A stretch of 64,000 nucleotides of DNA from Rothia aeria (GTDB taxonomy: Bacteria; Actinomycetota; Actinomycetes; Actinomycetales; Micrococcaceae), in assembly GCA_002355935.1 (NCBI GenBank), contig AP017895.1, positions 372,001-436,000 on the forward strand, in the 5' to 3' direction. Shown one piece after another: positions 44,031 to 53,995 of this stretch. Position numbers and translations under genes: made by a program. The notes below the pieces were generated by a model. That model was not told where the DNA came from. It did not search any database and saw only the letters and a program-made list of their open reading frames with translations. Each line of letters begins with the position of its first letter. Position 1 is the first letter of the stretch.

Positions 44031-45119
44031 CTATATTCTCGGCGCCATTACCGTTTGCGGGCGCAGACGACCACGGAGTGTTCGCTGGGGCTTGCGTGTA
44101 TTGGGGTTGCTGCTGAACGAATTGTTGCCCCATCTCCGGGCGGTGTACGGGGCTTGCGGTGCCCCACCAGTGGGATCCATAGCAACGGGCTGCTGACTGT
44201 TCACCGGTCCGGAACCAGCAACAGCAGTTGATGCATACTCCACCTCAGAACGAGTAATCTCAAGGTACACATCCTCAAGGCTTGCCTCTTGCGGGGCGAG
44301 AGTGTACAGCAGAATATGCTCATTAAAGGCCAGTTCTGCTAGGGCGCGCGCATCCGCGCTCACCAGCAGCCCGTCGGTATCGACGGGAGTATGCTGAATG
44401 GAATAGTGGTTCAGCAATTGCGCGTACCGTTCCCGCTCGTCGGTGCGCACCAGAACACGGTGCCCTCCCACCCGGGAAAGCAGCTCACTCAACGAAGTGT
44501 GCTCCAAAAGGCGACCGCGGCCAATAATAATAAGGTCATCGGCAGTCTGCGCCATCTCACTCATCAGGTGCGAAGAAATCAGTACCGCCCGACCCTCGGA
44601 AGCCAGGTGCTTAGCAAGCTGACGCACCCACACCACGCCTTCCGGGTCAAGGCCGTTCACGGGCTCATCCAAAATAACATTGTGCGGATTGCCCAGCAGC
44701 GCCACCGCTATTCCCAGACGCTGCCCCATACCGAGAGAGAATCCGCCCACTTTGCGTTTAGCGACCGCGTTCAAGCCGGTCATTTCAATTACCTCGTGCA
44801 CGCGAGCGAGCGGAATATTATGCGTGTACGCGATAGAACGTAAATGGTTGTATGCGCTGCGGCCGGGATGGGTTTTCCCTTCCAGAAGCGCACCCACAGA
44901 ACCCAGCGGGGATTTAAGGGAAGTATATTGCGAACCATCCACCAGCGCCGTACCGGCAGTGGGGCGGTCAAGCCCCACAATCATGCGCATCGTTGTGGAT
45001 TTACCGGCTCCGTTTGGTCCCAGAAACCCGGTGACTTTACCGTCGGGAACCGTGAAGGAAACATCATTAACGGCAGTCTTTTCGCCGTACCTCTTGCTGA
45101 GGTTTTGAACTTGTAGCAT
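44031..45119 (-). CDS. ABC transporter ATP-binding protein
   Basis: 362 residues. Walker A is GPNGAGKST, the signature loop is [11 protein letters not shown], Walker B is [14 protein letters not shown] and the switch His is in LISSHLMSE. The domain (about 1-230) belongs to the DrrA/CcmA group of drug and peptide exporters. A further 130 residues include a polar tail of unusual composition ([18 protein letters not shown]). ATG at 45119, after AGGTGGCGC, begins [12 protein letters not shown]. Operon with the permease. Confidence 0.85.
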   Translation of the reverse strand: MLQVQNLSKRYGEKTAVNDVSFTVPDGKVTGFLGPNGAGKSTTMRMIVGLDRPTAGTALVDGSQYTSLKSPLGSVGALLEGKTHPGRSAYNHLRSIAYTHNIPLARVHEVIEMTGLNAVAKRKVGGFSLGMGQRLGIAVALLGNPHNVILDEPVNGLDPEGVVWVRQLAKHLASEGRAVLISSHLMSEMAQTADDLIIIGRGRLLEHTSLSELLSRVGGHRVLVRTDERERYAQLLNHYSIQHTPVDTDGLLVSADARALAELAFNEHILLYTLAPQEASLEDVYLEITRSEVEYASTAVAGSGPVNSQQPVAMDPTGGAPQAPYTARRWGNNSFSSNPNTRKPQRTLRGRLRPQTVMAPRI

Positions 45120-45264
45120 GCGCCACCTGCCTTCCGCAGAGTCAACTATGAAAACCTGCACTTTAAGTCTAGGGTTTATAGAAGAAGATGTGTAGGATTT
45201 ATTTACCCTTTAACAGCTGCAGAGACTCTCTCCCACAGGCCTGCTCGCAACGCAGCTTTTGCTA

Positions 45265-45280
45265 TGTTTCACGTGAAACA
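45265..45280. promoter_or_regulatory. parS site 1
   Basis: Exact TGTTTCACGTGAAACA, the ParB-binding consensus, between the CPBP protease and ABC exporter genes. Confidence 0.95.
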
Positions 45281-45309
45281 TTGGAGAAATATCCTGATAA
45301 ATCAACTTT

Positions 45310-46196
45310 TTAACGTTGAGGAAAAGGGCTAGTAATTGAGTAGCGGTGAACCACTCGGCGCCATAACACGGCACGAACCGCTACGAGAACAACGAAACAG
45401 CTCAGCGAACCCTCAATCCCGAAGGAGCCACCAGTTATTAGCCAATTTCCCTGCTCTGTGTGCAGCGTCAAAAGGTGAACAGGTTGAGTGGTTCCGCTAA
45501 CCACCCCGCCCAGGATAATACCCAATGTAAAATTCCAGGCCGCATGTACGGCACTCACCAACCACACATTTGCACTCAGCCAGTACAGCGATGCCAGTAC
45601 CGTACCCGCTAGAAACAGGTTAATAAAAGCAATAATGCTAAACCCCGCATTGAAAGTATGGGACAGAGAGAAAAGCGCAGAATTCACCAGAATACCTGCC
45701 ACCATGCCCCACCGAGAACTCATGACATTTAGCAGATACCCCCGAAAAACAACCTCTTCAGATAGTCCTTGTACGGCATACACAAGAGCGCCTAAGAGAA
45801 TGGGGGCAGCAGAAGATACGCCGCCCCATGAGAGATGAGCGGCTCCCAACAGGATCAACCCGACTAATACCACTGCAATAAGTCCTGCCCCACACAGGGA
45901 ACCAATCACCCAGGATACAAACACTTTCTTCTGCGTCAGGCCCAGGTCTTTAAGCGAGAGTTTATCCATAGTCCGCGCCCACACAAGTATCCCCGTAATG
46001 GTTAATGCGGAGGGCAACAATAATCGGGCACTGGAGAACAAAGGATGATCACCGGCACTAACGGAGGGTACAGGGTGAAAATACCCTGTGTAATCAGGGG
46101 CGAGATCACCAGAAGGATAAGAAAAGCAATAAACATACTCACCCAAGGATTCACCCTCAGGCGGTAGAATGATGAGTATTTTTCGGAGTGTTTCAC
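45310..46196 (-). CDS. CPBP-family intramembrane protease, one apparent frameshift
   Basis: About seven to eight membrane helices. The CPBP (Abi/CAAX) motifs are present: EEVVFRG (Glu-Glu-x-x-x-Arg), SLSHTFN (His) and HAAWNF (His, Asn). The frame breaks near 46040-46042; one extra base joins VPVIILLFSSARLLLPS and gives 295 residues from a GTG at 46196 (start VKHSEKYSS). Family members process prenylated proteins or serve in bacteriocin self-immunity; target unknown. Divergent from the alpha/beta-hydrolase gene. Confidence 0.82.
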
Positions 46197-46422
46197 AAAA
46201 ACACCGTCCTTACTATTTCCGTGTCACACGGTGATACGGAGAGCTTCCGCTCACCGTTGTTCCTCAGCCTAACACTGAAACCGGTGTTGCGGGGACGTCA
46301 GTGGATTACTGACTTCAGAAAAGACCGCCTGCACACCAATGCCTATTCGGTTCTTTTGGGGTGGTGTACCGGTACAGGCGGCGCTATTGTTGTATGAAGC
46401 AGGCAAGAGAGTTAGGGTACTC

Positions 46423-47401
46423 ATGGGTGGCGATTTTAGCACCTCATTAAGGCGGCAGACAGGTTCACAATGGGGTAAACGTATTCTCGGTGGAATGGCT
46501 CTCACCACCGCTGCATACCTGGGAGTTCAAGGCATACGATGCTACCGGGCGGTACACAAGGCCGCAGCCAAACTAGCATCATATCCGGTACAGGTGGCAC
46601 ATCTTAACTACGGCGAGATGGCATACCTCAATATTCCACCTGCAACTACTTGCGCGAACACGTCTGCGCCGATTATCCTCTCCCTTCACGGACTTTACGG
46701 AGGATACGACCAAGCCACTGAAAATGTGAAGGATTTCTCTAAACCCTACAGGATTATCGCCCCATCACGTTTCGGCTATCCAGGCAGCAGTATCTCCAAA
46801 ACGGAACTCCGAAGGAACAGGCCGCCGCACTTCTTGAACTTCTAGATACTTTAAATATTGAAAAAGTCTATGTTCTGGGAGCCTCAGCCGGAGGAACACC
46901 CGCTATTCGCTTCGCCCTTGATTACCCAGAACGTGCCTCAGGCCTTATTCTTCTCAGCTCCGCCCCTGTCTGGGATAAAAAGCCACAAAAGCTGCCCGGG
47001 CGCATGGGGCCTGCCTCTGTAGTAAACCGCAACTACCTAATGTGGTTGCTGTCCCCTTCTTTCAACTGATCTTTGGGCTGCCTTCAAACACTATTTATGG
47101 GATGCTCCCACTACGTGAACGGCAGGCAGGAATAGATATTGATGCCACGATCACGAATCCAGATATGGCGGTACATTATGAACATTACCCTGTTGAGACG
47201 CTAAAACCACCCGTTCTTCTTCTCCACGCAAAAGATGATCGGGTTGTTCCTTTCGCTCCCCCACAGGGGCAGGTACAGGCGTCTCTGCACCGATACCCGA
47301 ATCTCACCACGGTCCTCTTTGACACAGGTGGTCATATGATTCAGGGACATCCCGGGAAGGTACATCACGCCATTACTCAATTCATCCGCGAAACATCGTA
47401 A
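46423..47401 (+). CDS. Alpha/beta-hydrolase, two apparent frameshifts
   Basis: One N-terminal membrane-like segment (ILGGMALTTAAYLGVQG) and a hydrolase domain: oxyanion block SLHGLYGGYD, nucleophile elbow GASAGG, acid in AKDDRVVPF, catalytic His in TGGHMIQGHPG. The frame breaks near G 46783-46784 and at C 47053-47056. Adding one base each joins FGYPGQQYLQNGTPKEQ and LLSPFFQLIFG and gives 326 residues from the ATG at 46423. A start at 46339 is possible. Substrate unknown. A parS site follows ten bases after the stop. Confidence 0.78.
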
Positions 47402-47410
47402 TGGTGAAGA

Positions 47411-47426
47411 TGTTTCACGTGAAACA
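47411..47426. promoter_or_regulatory. parS site 2
   Basis: Exact TGTTTCACGTGAAACA ten bases after the hydrolase stop. The flanks (GGTGA, TCACC) extend the dyad with a small bulge. Confidence 0.95.
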
Positions 47427-47522
47427 TTCACCCACAACCTATGGTGGGCACTCATTACAGGTGTTTTACCGGGATTTTAGTTGACGGACCGCTTATTAAG
47501 GTGCGGGTGGTTACAATAGACT

Positions 47523-49175
47523 ATGGATGTCTTCACCGCAGCGCAGCAGAAAAGTTTCGACGACTTCATGACCGTCTATCGTAGCGGAGACGAACATTCT
47601 CACTACGGCGGACATTCACTTCTCTTCTATGCGCTCGCTAATTCCAATAGCGAATCTCGCTACCGTATAGCTACTTTTCTGCTTAATCAGCATGCCGACC
47701 TTGGTGACGTAGATAGTCATAAAAACAATCTTTTACATATTCTTTTTCGTGGTTTTAACCAGGAACATCATGTTGCAGAAGATATCGAATTGGCGCAACG
47801 CCTCATCAACCGGGGAGTGGATGCAGCAGCTCCCAATAGGGCCGGAACAGTTCCATTGATGCACGTCCTGGCCGCCAAAGATTTTAAACCCCAAGACCAT
47901 GAGCCCCTCATAGATCTGTGGCTGGAGCAACCACACCCCGGACTCAAGCATTATTCAACCGAATACGGCGGTACCGCTTTAGATATTGCGCTACGTAGAC
48001 CCTACTGGCTTGATACCGCAAGTCGTATTAAGGGGCGCCTCATGCTCGCTGACGGTTTGGTAGCTACCGTGTCACCCCATCCTGTGCTAGCCCAACTGGT
48101 GTTTATACTGACAGATGCGGGAATTGGTGTAACCATTAAAAATAGGGTCTTATCTATTGGCCGCGAACAAAATGTGCGCAGTGTACTGTTCTGGAGTCAG
48201 GACGAGCTGTGGCATGTGGGGTATCACAGTACCCGGTTCACCGATGGGCACACTGAGAACCTAAAAATTGCTACGCTCTCCACCCCGGATATTGAGGTGG
48301 CCTTGCGCTGGCTTATCTGCCGCACCGCTAACCAGTACCGCACTCACTCAAAACGCTGTTGGGCACAGCTGCTCCCCCTACGAACGGCAGGTAGGTTTGC
48401 TTCAGGGTGGAGTGCCGAACAGGTGAGCGTGAAGGATTCCCATGCTGGCACGGTTGAAGCGCGCCTTATCCAACCTAACGGGCTCCCGCTGCACATGCGC
48501 ATGGCTACCGCCCTTCCACATACTATTGAGCTTGCGGCCCTTTCCCACCTCATGGAGTTCTCTCCCCAACAGGTACTGGATGCTTATCTCGACCCTGATG
48601 GCAACCCACTGCCGGTGCATCTTCTGGAACGGGGAACCCCAGACCGGACTATGGGTGATGATTTCTACCGTTTGGTGACGGCACGAGGCAAAGCCTGGCA
48701 TTACCTGGACGATGAGATACAGCCACCGGGCAGTTTCGATCGAGTCCCTCATTTCTGGTGTGAAGACGGATGCTGGCACTACGGCCATACGGAGCGCGGC
48801 GAACTTCGCTCCCCCGATGTATCAAGCCCGCATTTCGCGGTGATACTGCGCTGGGCCGCGTACGATGTACTGAATGATGCACGTGCGGATAACGGGTGGC
48901 CGATGCTGCTCACCAGCTACTGGAAACCTCAGCTGGCCCCCGGATGGGCCACACACTCTCCACAAGAACACCCTGGCTGCGTGTGCCTGATAACTCCCAC
49001 CGGCTCCATTCTCAACACGGTAATTCACAGCGCAAACGAGAAAAATGCCGCAGCACTCTCCCATCTCATGAGCCTTAGCCCAACAGAGGTGATTGACTGC
49101 TTTATTCAGGAGACCGGCGGAAGGTTTCATAAACAGCTCGATCCGGGTCCATCTTCAACACCAAGCAGAACGTAA
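47523..49175 (+). CDS. Ankyrin-repeat protein with a duplicated Imm61-like domain
   Basis: 550 residues. Residues about 10-160 read as ankyrin repeats (GGHSLLFYALANSNSESRYRIATFLLNQHADL, NNLLHILFRG, GTVPLMHVLA, GGTALDIALRRPYW). Residues about 180-365 and 375-535 are two related copies carrying TPDIEVALRWLICRTAN / SSPHFAVILRWAAYDVL and ALSHLMEFSPQQVLDAYLDPDG / ALSHLMSLSPTEVIDCFIQETG. These resemble TNT-toxin immunity (Imm61-like) domains, a tentative match. Cytosolic, no signal peptide. No toxin gene seen; flanked by parS sites. Confidence 0.6.
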   Translation: MDVFTAAQQKSFDDFMTVYRSGDEHSHYGGHSLLFYALANSNSESRYRIATFLLNQHADLGDVDSHKNNLLHILFRGFNQEHHVAEDIELAQRLINRGVDAAAPNRAGTVPLMHVLAAKDFKPQDHEPLIDLWLEQPHPGLKHYSTEYGGTALDIALRRPYWLDTASRIKGRLMLADGLVATVSPHPVLAQLVFILTDAGIGVTIKNRVLSIGREQNVRSVLFWSQDELWHVGYHSTRFTDGHTENLKIATLSTPDIEVALRWLICRTANQYRTHSKRCWAQLLPLRTAGRFASGWSAEQVSVKDSHAGTVEARLIQPNGLPLHMRMATALPHTIELAALSHLMEFSPQQVLDAYLDPDGNPLPVHLLERGTPDRTMGDDFYRLVTARGKAWHYLDDEIQPPGSFDRVPHFWCEDGCWHYGHTERGELRSPDVSSPHFAVILRWAAYDVLNDARADNGWPMLLTSYWKPQLAPGWATHSPQEHPGCVCLITPTGSILNTVIHSANEKNAAALSHLMSLSPTEVIDCFIQETGGRFHKQLDPGPSSTPSRT

Positions 49176-49182
49176 TCAGCGA

Positions 49183-49198
49183 TGTTTCACGTGAAACA
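49183..49198. promoter_or_regulatory. parS site 3
   Basis: Exact TGTTTCACGTGAAACA, seven bases after the ankyrin protein stop. Confidence 0.95.
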
Positions 49199-49282
49199 TT
49201 ATTGCAACACATTCAGTTTTTATTACGAAAATCAACCTTTATAATTTATTGGTAGGGATAAACTGACGAACGGAGGAGCCCC

Positions 49283-49641
49283 ATGAAGTACATGCACAAG
49301 AATAAACTTGTTCCCCCAACCAGCACCTACGGACAAGGCAATCATGCCCTACTGTGGAGGAAGCAACTGATGTATTCATTGCCTGGCTAAAGCATCGCAA
49401 CCCCACACGGGAATTAGGCAACACCCCAGATAACTGGTCCATTCACCCCTACGAAAATGCGTTTACTGTCGTTCCCAGCGGCGGGCGGAGGAGCAACTAC
49501 ATGTACATCCTACGCGGCGATATTTGTCTTGGCTTTACACAATCTATGGTGTCGTTTAAGACGGCTTATGCCGAGGCTCAGAACGATACTGGGGCAATAT
49601 CCTGGGAGGATCAAAAGAGTTATGAGGTTCGCGGCGACTAA
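49283..49641 (+). CDS. Small hypothetical protein, one apparent frameshift
   Basis: The ATG at 49283 follows CGGAGGAGCCCC. The frame is lost at C 49347-49349; one added C joins GQGNHAPTVEEATDVFIAWL and gives 119 residues ending SYEVRGD. The middle (PDNWSIHPYENAFTVVPSGGRRSNYMYILRGD) looks like a small alpha/beta domain, and I do not recognise a family. It sits right after the ankyrin/Imm61-like gene and between two parS sites; a partner role is possible but unproven. Confidence 0.55.
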
Positions 49642-49678
49642 CCCCCTCATTGTTGAGTTCTTAGCACAAAAATAACGA

Positions 49679-49694
49679 TGTTTCACGTGAAACA
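49679..49694. promoter_or_regulatory. parS site 4
   Basis: Exact TGTTTCACGTGAAACA; flanking bases extend the dyad to 22 bp. It lies after the small hypothetical gene. Confidence 0.95.
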
Positions 49695-49800
49695 TCGCTC
49701 ACAAATACCGCCGCCTTACAAACTAACAGTCATCTCGCAACGGTCAAGATCTAAACTATGGGTGGCAGCTCCTCCGAAAGGCCATAAAGCACAAAGGCAA

Positions 49801-49847
49801 AAGGCGCCACTCCCCTCCCCATCAAGGAAGAAGAGAAGTGACGCCTT
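49801..49847 (-). terminator. Terminator of the rpsF operon
   Basis: AAGGCGTCACT and AGTGGCGCCTT pair on the minus strand with one wobble and a 25-base loop, followed by TTTT, about 35 bases after the rplI stop. Confidence 0.7.
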
Positions 49848-49879
49848 CCGGGCCTCTTATAGAGCCCTATAAGCCTTGT

Positions 49880-50332
49880 TTAGGCAGCCGCTACAACATC
49901 AAGGGTAACGTTAGCGACAACATCCTGGTGCAGGCGAGCAGTCACCTGATACTCACCGGTGCGCTTAATAGCGGAACCCAAGTGGATGGTGCGCTTATCG
50001 ATCGAACCAATGCCAGCAGCCTCAATGGCATCGGCAATGGCATCTGCCTTCACGGAACCGAACAGGCGGCCATCAGCACCAGCCTTGTGGGCAACAACCA
50101 CCGGCTTAGCCGACAGTGCAGCAGCAAGAGCCTGTGCTTCTTCGAGGGATGCCTTAGCGCGCGCCGCACGGGCTGCACGGATGGACTCAACCTGCTTCTC
50201 GCCACCAACAGTCCAGGTGACAGCGAAACCGCGGGGAAGGAGGTAGTTACGTGCGTAACCGTTCTTCACGGTGACGATATCGCCAGCGGCACCCAGACCG
50301 GTTACTTCCTGAGTGAGAATAATCTTAGCCAT
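49880..50332 (-). CDS. rplI: 50S ribosomal protein L9
   Basis: 150 residues. N-terminal domain [20 protein letters not shown] with [14 protein letters not shown], a long connecting helix, and the C-terminal domain [16 protein letters not shown]. Complete. Last gene of rpsF-ssb-rpsR-rplI, 23 bases after rpsR. Confidence 0.97.
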   Translation of the reverse strand: MAKIILTQEVTGLGAAGDIVTVKNGYARNYLLPRGFAVTWTVGGEKQVESIRAARAARAKASLEEAQALAAALSAKPVVVAHKAGADGRLFGSVKADAIADAIEAAGIGSIDKRTIHLGSAIKRTGEYQVTARLHQDVVANVTLDVVAAA

Positions 50333-50355
50333 GGTACTGTACTCTCTCCTTCTTT

Positions 50356-50592
50356 TTAGCGGCCAGCGCCGGAGTAGGGCAGCAGTGCAACCTCGCGGGC
50401 GTTCTTAATAGCCTGAGCGATCTTACGCTGCTCCTGAACGGTCACACCGGTCACGCGGCGGGCGCGGATCTTACCGCGGTCGGAGATGAATTTACGCAGA
50501 AGCGCGACGTCCTTGTAGTCGATAACGGTGACGTCAGCAGCCTTAAGCGGGTTCTGTTTGGGTTTGGGCTTACGGATTTCAGCCTTAGCCAT
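50356..50592 (-). CDS. rpsR: 30S ribosomal protein S18
   Basis: 78 residues with the S18 core [25 protein letters not shown] and the C-terminal basic helix [19 protein letters not shown]. No Cys-type zinc site, so the C-minus form. It binds S6 in the ribosome and, with S6, can bind the operon leader. Confidence 0.97.
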   Translation of the reverse strand: MAKAEIRKPKPKQNPLKAADVTVIDYKDVALLRKFISDRGKIRARRVTGVTVQEQRKIAQAIKNAREVALLPYSGAGR

Positions 50593-50677
50593 CGTGGTGC
50601 TCCTTCAAGTTTGGGAGCCCGCGGTGAGTAAACCGCGGGATGGATGAATAGTTTTATTGGGTGAGAAGGCGAGCGGT

Positions 50678-51337
50678 TTAGAACGGGGGTTCGTCGTCGC
50701 CTGCGGTACCCCAATCATAGTTCCCACCAGCCTGCGAGCTCCACGGGTCAGCCGAAGGAGCCTGCTGCTGTTGCTGCTGGGACTGGGCCGGTGCCGCACC
50801 AGCGGCGGGCGCGGATGCGCCGTAACCGGAATTATTGGAGTAGCCGTTGCCGCCGCCGGAGTTACTGTTGTACCCCTGCTGAGGTGCGGCATTATAGCCG
50901 CCAGCCTGCTGCTGACCACCGAAGGTATTGCCACCATAATTATTGCCCTGCTGGGCTCCCCCACCGGAGTTACGGTGTGAGCGGGTGACCTGTGCGGTAG
51001 CGTAGCGCAGCGCGGGACCGATCTCATCGAGATCAAGTTCCATTGAGGTGCGGCGTTCGCCTTCTCGGGTTTCATACGAGCGGGACCGCAAGCGGCCCTG
51101 AGCGATGACACGGGTACCCTTCTTCAGGGTTTCCGCAACGTTCTCTGCGTACTCGCGCCAAATAGACGCACGCAAAAACAGTGCCTCCCCGTCTTCCCAC
51201 TGGCCGCTATTACGGTTGTAGGTGCGCGGAGTGGATGCGATCGTGAAGTTAGCAACGGCCACCCCGGCGGGGGTGAAACGAAGCTCAGGATCGCTGGTGA
51301 GATTACCGATGACAGTTACAACGGTTTCGCCGGCCAT
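50678..51337 (-). CDS. ssb: Single-stranded DNA-binding protein
   Basis: 219 residues. The OB-fold (about 1-115) shows [32 protein letters not shown] and [18 protein letters not shown] long Gly/Gln/Asn-rich linker with QSQQQQQQ follows, and the acidic tip DDEPPF binds partner proteins. The ATG at 51337 follows GAGGAGGCATCTC. Within the S6-S18 operon, as usual. Confidence 0.96.
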   Translation of the reverse strand: MAGETVVTVIGNLTSDPELRFTPAGVAVANFTIASTPRTYNRNSGQWEDGEALFLRASIWREYAENVAETLKKGTRVIAQGRLRSRSYETREGERRTSMELDLDEIGPALRYATAQVTRSHRNSGGGAQQGNNYGGNTFGGQQQAGGYNAAPQQGYNSNSGGGNGYSNNSGYGASAPAAGAAPAQSQQQQQQAPSADPWSSQAGGNYDWGTAGDDEPPF

Positions 51338-51427
51338 GAGATGCCTCCTCGTATGGGTATCAAGTATGTTGCTTCTAGTGAAACACAAGCCCCTGACAAT
51401 TTAAGGGCTGCATTCCGCCTGGAGGAA

Positions 51428-51733
51428 CTACTTGGCGGAGATCTTCTGCTCTTCCGGGCGGATGATCTTGGTACGCATGACGGACTCGTTCAGGTTCAGA
51501 ACGCGGTCAAGCTCAGCGGAGGTCTCGGGGGTTGCGGTGAAGTTAACAACCGCGTAGATGCCCTCGGACTTCTTCTGAATTTCGTATGCTAGGCGGCGTC
51601 GGCCCCAAATGTCCATATTGTCAATAGTGCCGCCAGCGTTGGTGACGATCTCAAGGAACTTAGACAGGGACGGCTCAACCGCGCGATCCTCAACCTCGGG
51701 GCTGAAGATCACCATCAGTTCGTATGCACGCAT
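51428..51733 (-). CDS. rpsF: 30S ribosomal protein S6
   Basis: 101 residues beginning [21 protein letters not shown], with [22 protein letters not shown], the S6 signature. The ATG at 51733 has GAGGAGGGG upstream. First gene of the operon and preceded by a structured leader that can hide this ribosome binding site. Confidence 0.97.
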   Translation of the reverse strand: MRAYELMVIFSPEVEDRAVEPSLSKFLEIVTNAGGTIDNMDIWGRRRLAYEIQKKSEGIYAVVNFTATPETSAELDRVLNLNESVMRTKIIRPEEQKISAK

Positions 51734-51743
51734 GATTAGACCC

Positions 51744-51784
51744 CTCCTCTGGGCTAAACGGCTATGGTATTTCCATAGCAGGAG
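51744..51784 (-). promoter_or_regulatory. Putative S6:S18-binding autoregulatory leader
   Basis: On the minus strand CTCCT (51784-51780) can pair with AGGAG (51748-51744), the ribosome binding site region of rpsF. Inside it a hairpin GCTATGG / CCATAGC (51779-51773 with 51767-51761) is followed directly by the CCG trinucleotide (51761-51759). This P1/P2/CCG layout matches the known S6:S18 leader motif. Confidence 0.55.
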
Positions 51785-51833
51785 ATTCATGGTGTGGTCC
51801 GGGCCCACTCGGGGTGAGCGCACAGACTTTCTA

Positions 51834-51861
51834 AGTTTACACGAAACCAATACCGGCACAA
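51834..51861 (-). promoter_or_regulatory. Putative rpsF operon promoter
   Basis: Minus strand TTGTGC (51861-51856) and TAAACT (51839-51834) are 16 bases apart, about 45 bases upstream of the S6:S18-like leader. Confidence 0.45.
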
Positions 51862-51908
51862 CAGTTGCTTTATCTTATTTTTATAAATCGTGCCGGGATG
51901 CTATAACA

Positions 51909-51950
51909 CCGTGTTCCCTACACCTTCTTACCAAGGTATAGGGAACACGG
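51909..51950 (-). terminator. Terminator after the TM2 gene
   Basis: CCGTGTTCCCTA and TAGGGAACACGG form a perfect 12-bp stem, about 30 bases past the stop of the TM2-domain gene. Confidence 0.75.
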
Positions 51951-51980
51951 CCGTATTTCTACTGAAAAAGCTAGAACTAC

Positions 51981-52373
51981 TTACATGGGCCGGGTTGGTG
52001 CTACAGCCACCACACCGTTGAGCTCATTAATCCGGTTGGGCATAGTGCAAGCGTCAATAATCCACAGTACGATCCAGGCTATAAGCATGGGAACACCAAT
52101 GAGCGCACCAATCAGGGTAGCTGATAGTATTATGCCCCCGATCCACAGAACCAGCATTACCACGCCCATAACCGCTTGCTTTAGATAAAATTTATGAACG
52201 CCTAAACCACCTAAGAAAAACCACAGTACATAGGCGACTCCCACGGATACGGGTTGCTGAACCATAACTACCGCCGGTGTAGCTACTACGGGTTGAGGCT
52301 GTAGCTGACCGGGCTGAGAGGGGTACTTGTTGGCCTCGTGGTTCTGCTGATTTACATGAGGTTCCTGAGACAT
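51981..52373 (-). CDS. TM2-domain membrane protein
   Basis: 130 residues. A polar Gln/Pro-rich N-terminus (about 1-40) precedes the TM2 domain: VAYVLWFFLGGLGVHKFYL, where the G-x-x-G-x-H-x-F-Y pattern is diagnostic, then a second hydrophobic stretch ending IVLWIIDACTMPNRI. Function of bacterial TM2 proteins is unclear. The ATG at 52373 (start MSQEPHVNQQ) follows AAAGGACCTCAG. Confidence 0.8.
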   Translation of the reverse strand: MSQEPHVNQQNHEANKYPSQPGQLQPQPVVATPAVVMVQQPVSVGVAYVLWFFLGGLGVHKFYLKQAVMGVVMLVLWIGGIILSATLIGALIGVPMLIAWIVLWIIDACTMPNRINELNGVVAVAPTRPM

Positions 52374-52480
52374 CTGAGGTCCTTTCGGTGACTGTGCTAT
52401 AAGGAGCAAAACACGCTCACAGAAAATTTTACGCGTAAATCCCGCATTATGATGCTATTTCAGGTTGCTACGCAAAATTT

Positions 52481-53905
52481 TTATGCGCTCTGTTGCTCTT
52501 TCCACCAGGTCAGTAACCTCTCCGTGACTGCTTCCCGACCCAGTTCCCCCTCGTCCAAACGCACATTGAGTAAGAACCGGTATGCCTGCCCCACCACCGG
52601 GCCAGGTTTTACCCCCAATACCGCCATAATCTGCTCACCATCCAGCTCGGGACGCATTGCATCCAGCTGCTCCTGCGCGGCCAGCTCTTCAATACGCCGC
52701 TCCAAATCGTCATACGCCTGCGCCAGCGAACGCGCCGTACGCTTATTGCGGGTGGTCACATCCGACCGGGACAACCGGTGCAGGCGCTGCAGCTGCTCCC
52801 CCGCATCCCGCACATACCGGCGCACCGCAGAATCAGTCCAGCCAGCCTCACGGTAGCCGTAGAAACGCATGTGAAGCTCAACCAGGCGCGCCACCGCACT
52901 AATAGTGTCGTTGTCAAAACGTAGGCAGCGCATGCGCTTCTTCACAAGTTTCGCACCCACCACCTCGTGGTGCAGAAAAGACACCGACCCGTCTTTCTCA
53001 AATCTGCGGGTTTTAGGTTTACCAATATCGTGCAGAAGAGCCGCAAACCGCAGCACAAAATCAGGTTTCGGGCAGGGACCATCAGCACCGGTTTCTTTCT
53101 CAATCGCCTGCTCCATCACCTTCAGCGAATGCCCGTACACGTCCTTATGGTGGTGCGCCGGGTCGATCTCCATACGCAGCGCGGGCAGCTCTGGGAGCAC
53201 ATAGTCTGCAAGCCCACTTTCTACCAGCAGGTTCAGCCCAACCCGCGGGTAGTCGGCACAGATGAGTTTCACCAGCTCATCACGGACTCGCTCCGCCGAA
53301 ATAATCTCAATACGCGACGCCATCTGCCGCATCGCCTCAAACACGTCCGGCGCCACCTGCAGATTAAAACGTGCCGCAAACCGTGCCGCACGCATCATCC
53401 GCAGCGGATCCTCCGAAAAAGAATCCTGAGGCGAGCGCGGGGTACGCAGAACACCCTCCGCCAAATCTTTAGCGCCACCAAAGAGATCCACCACCTCACC
53501 TGAAGGCAGTGAAGCTGCCATTGCGTTCATCGTAAAATCACGCCGCACCAGATCGGCGCGTAAATCCGTGCCAAACTCGACCGTGGGTTTGCGGGAGTCA
53601 GAGGCGTACACCTCCGCCCGGTAGGTGGTCACCTCGTACACGGCCCCATTCTTACGGGCGCTTATAGTGCCGTACTCCTTACCGATATCCCACACGTGTT
53701 CACCCCACACTCGCAGGATCTGTTCACTTTCGGCGGGGGTGGCGTCCGTGGTCAAATCAAAATCCGTAAAATCACCGGGGGTATCACGCAACTGGTCACG
53801 CACAATACCGCCCACCAGGTACAGTTCAAAACCCGCCCGGCGGTACAGCTCACCCAGCTGCGCGGCATCCGGGAACTTCGAAAGCACATCAATTTTCTGC
53901 GACAT
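52481..53905 (-). CDS. cca: CCA tRNA nucleotidyltransferase
   Basis: 474 residues. The nucleotidyltransferase head has LVGGIVRDQL and DFDLTTDATP with the two metal Asp residues, RRDFTMNAMA and the FSEDPLRMMRAARFAARF neck. An HD domain (LHDIGKPKTRR) follows. It adds or repairs the 3' CCA of tRNAs. Class II, actinobacterial type. ATG at 53905; divergent from the NUDIX gene. Confidence 0.94.
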   Translation of the reverse strand: MSQKIDVLSKFPDAAQLGELYRRAGFELYLVGGIVRDQLRDTPGDFTDFDLTTDATPAESEQILRVWGEHVWDIGKEYGTISARKNGAVYEVTTYRAEVYASDSRKPTVEFGTDLRADLVRRDFTMNAMAASLPSGEVVDLFGGAKDLAEGVLRTPRSPQDSFSEDPLRMMRAARFAARFNLQVAPDVFEAMRQMASRIEIISAERVRDELVKLICADYPRVGLNLLVESGLADYVLPELPALRMEIDPAHHHKDVYGHSLKVMEQAIEKETGADGPCPKPDFVLRFAALLHDIGKPKTRRFEKDGSVSFLHHEVVGAKLVKKRMRCLRFDNDTISAVARLVELHMRFYGYREAGWTDSAVRRYVRDAGEQLQRLHRLSRSDVTTRNKRTARSLAQAYDDLERRIEELAAQEQLDAMRPELDGEQIMAVLGVKPGPVVGQAYRFLLNVRLDEGELGREAVTERLLTWWKEQQSA

Positions 53906-53995
53906 AGTCTCTTAATCCTGCCAGATAAACCGCCTCACCGCCTCACCGCGGGCGCGAACAACCCAAAAAGCCCCCGTATCGGTTAAGGTAGAACC

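Noticed and set aside
46189-46204. parS-like TGTTTCAC half-site
   Set aside because: The right half does not match the dyad; it overlaps the CPBP gene start and looks coincidental.
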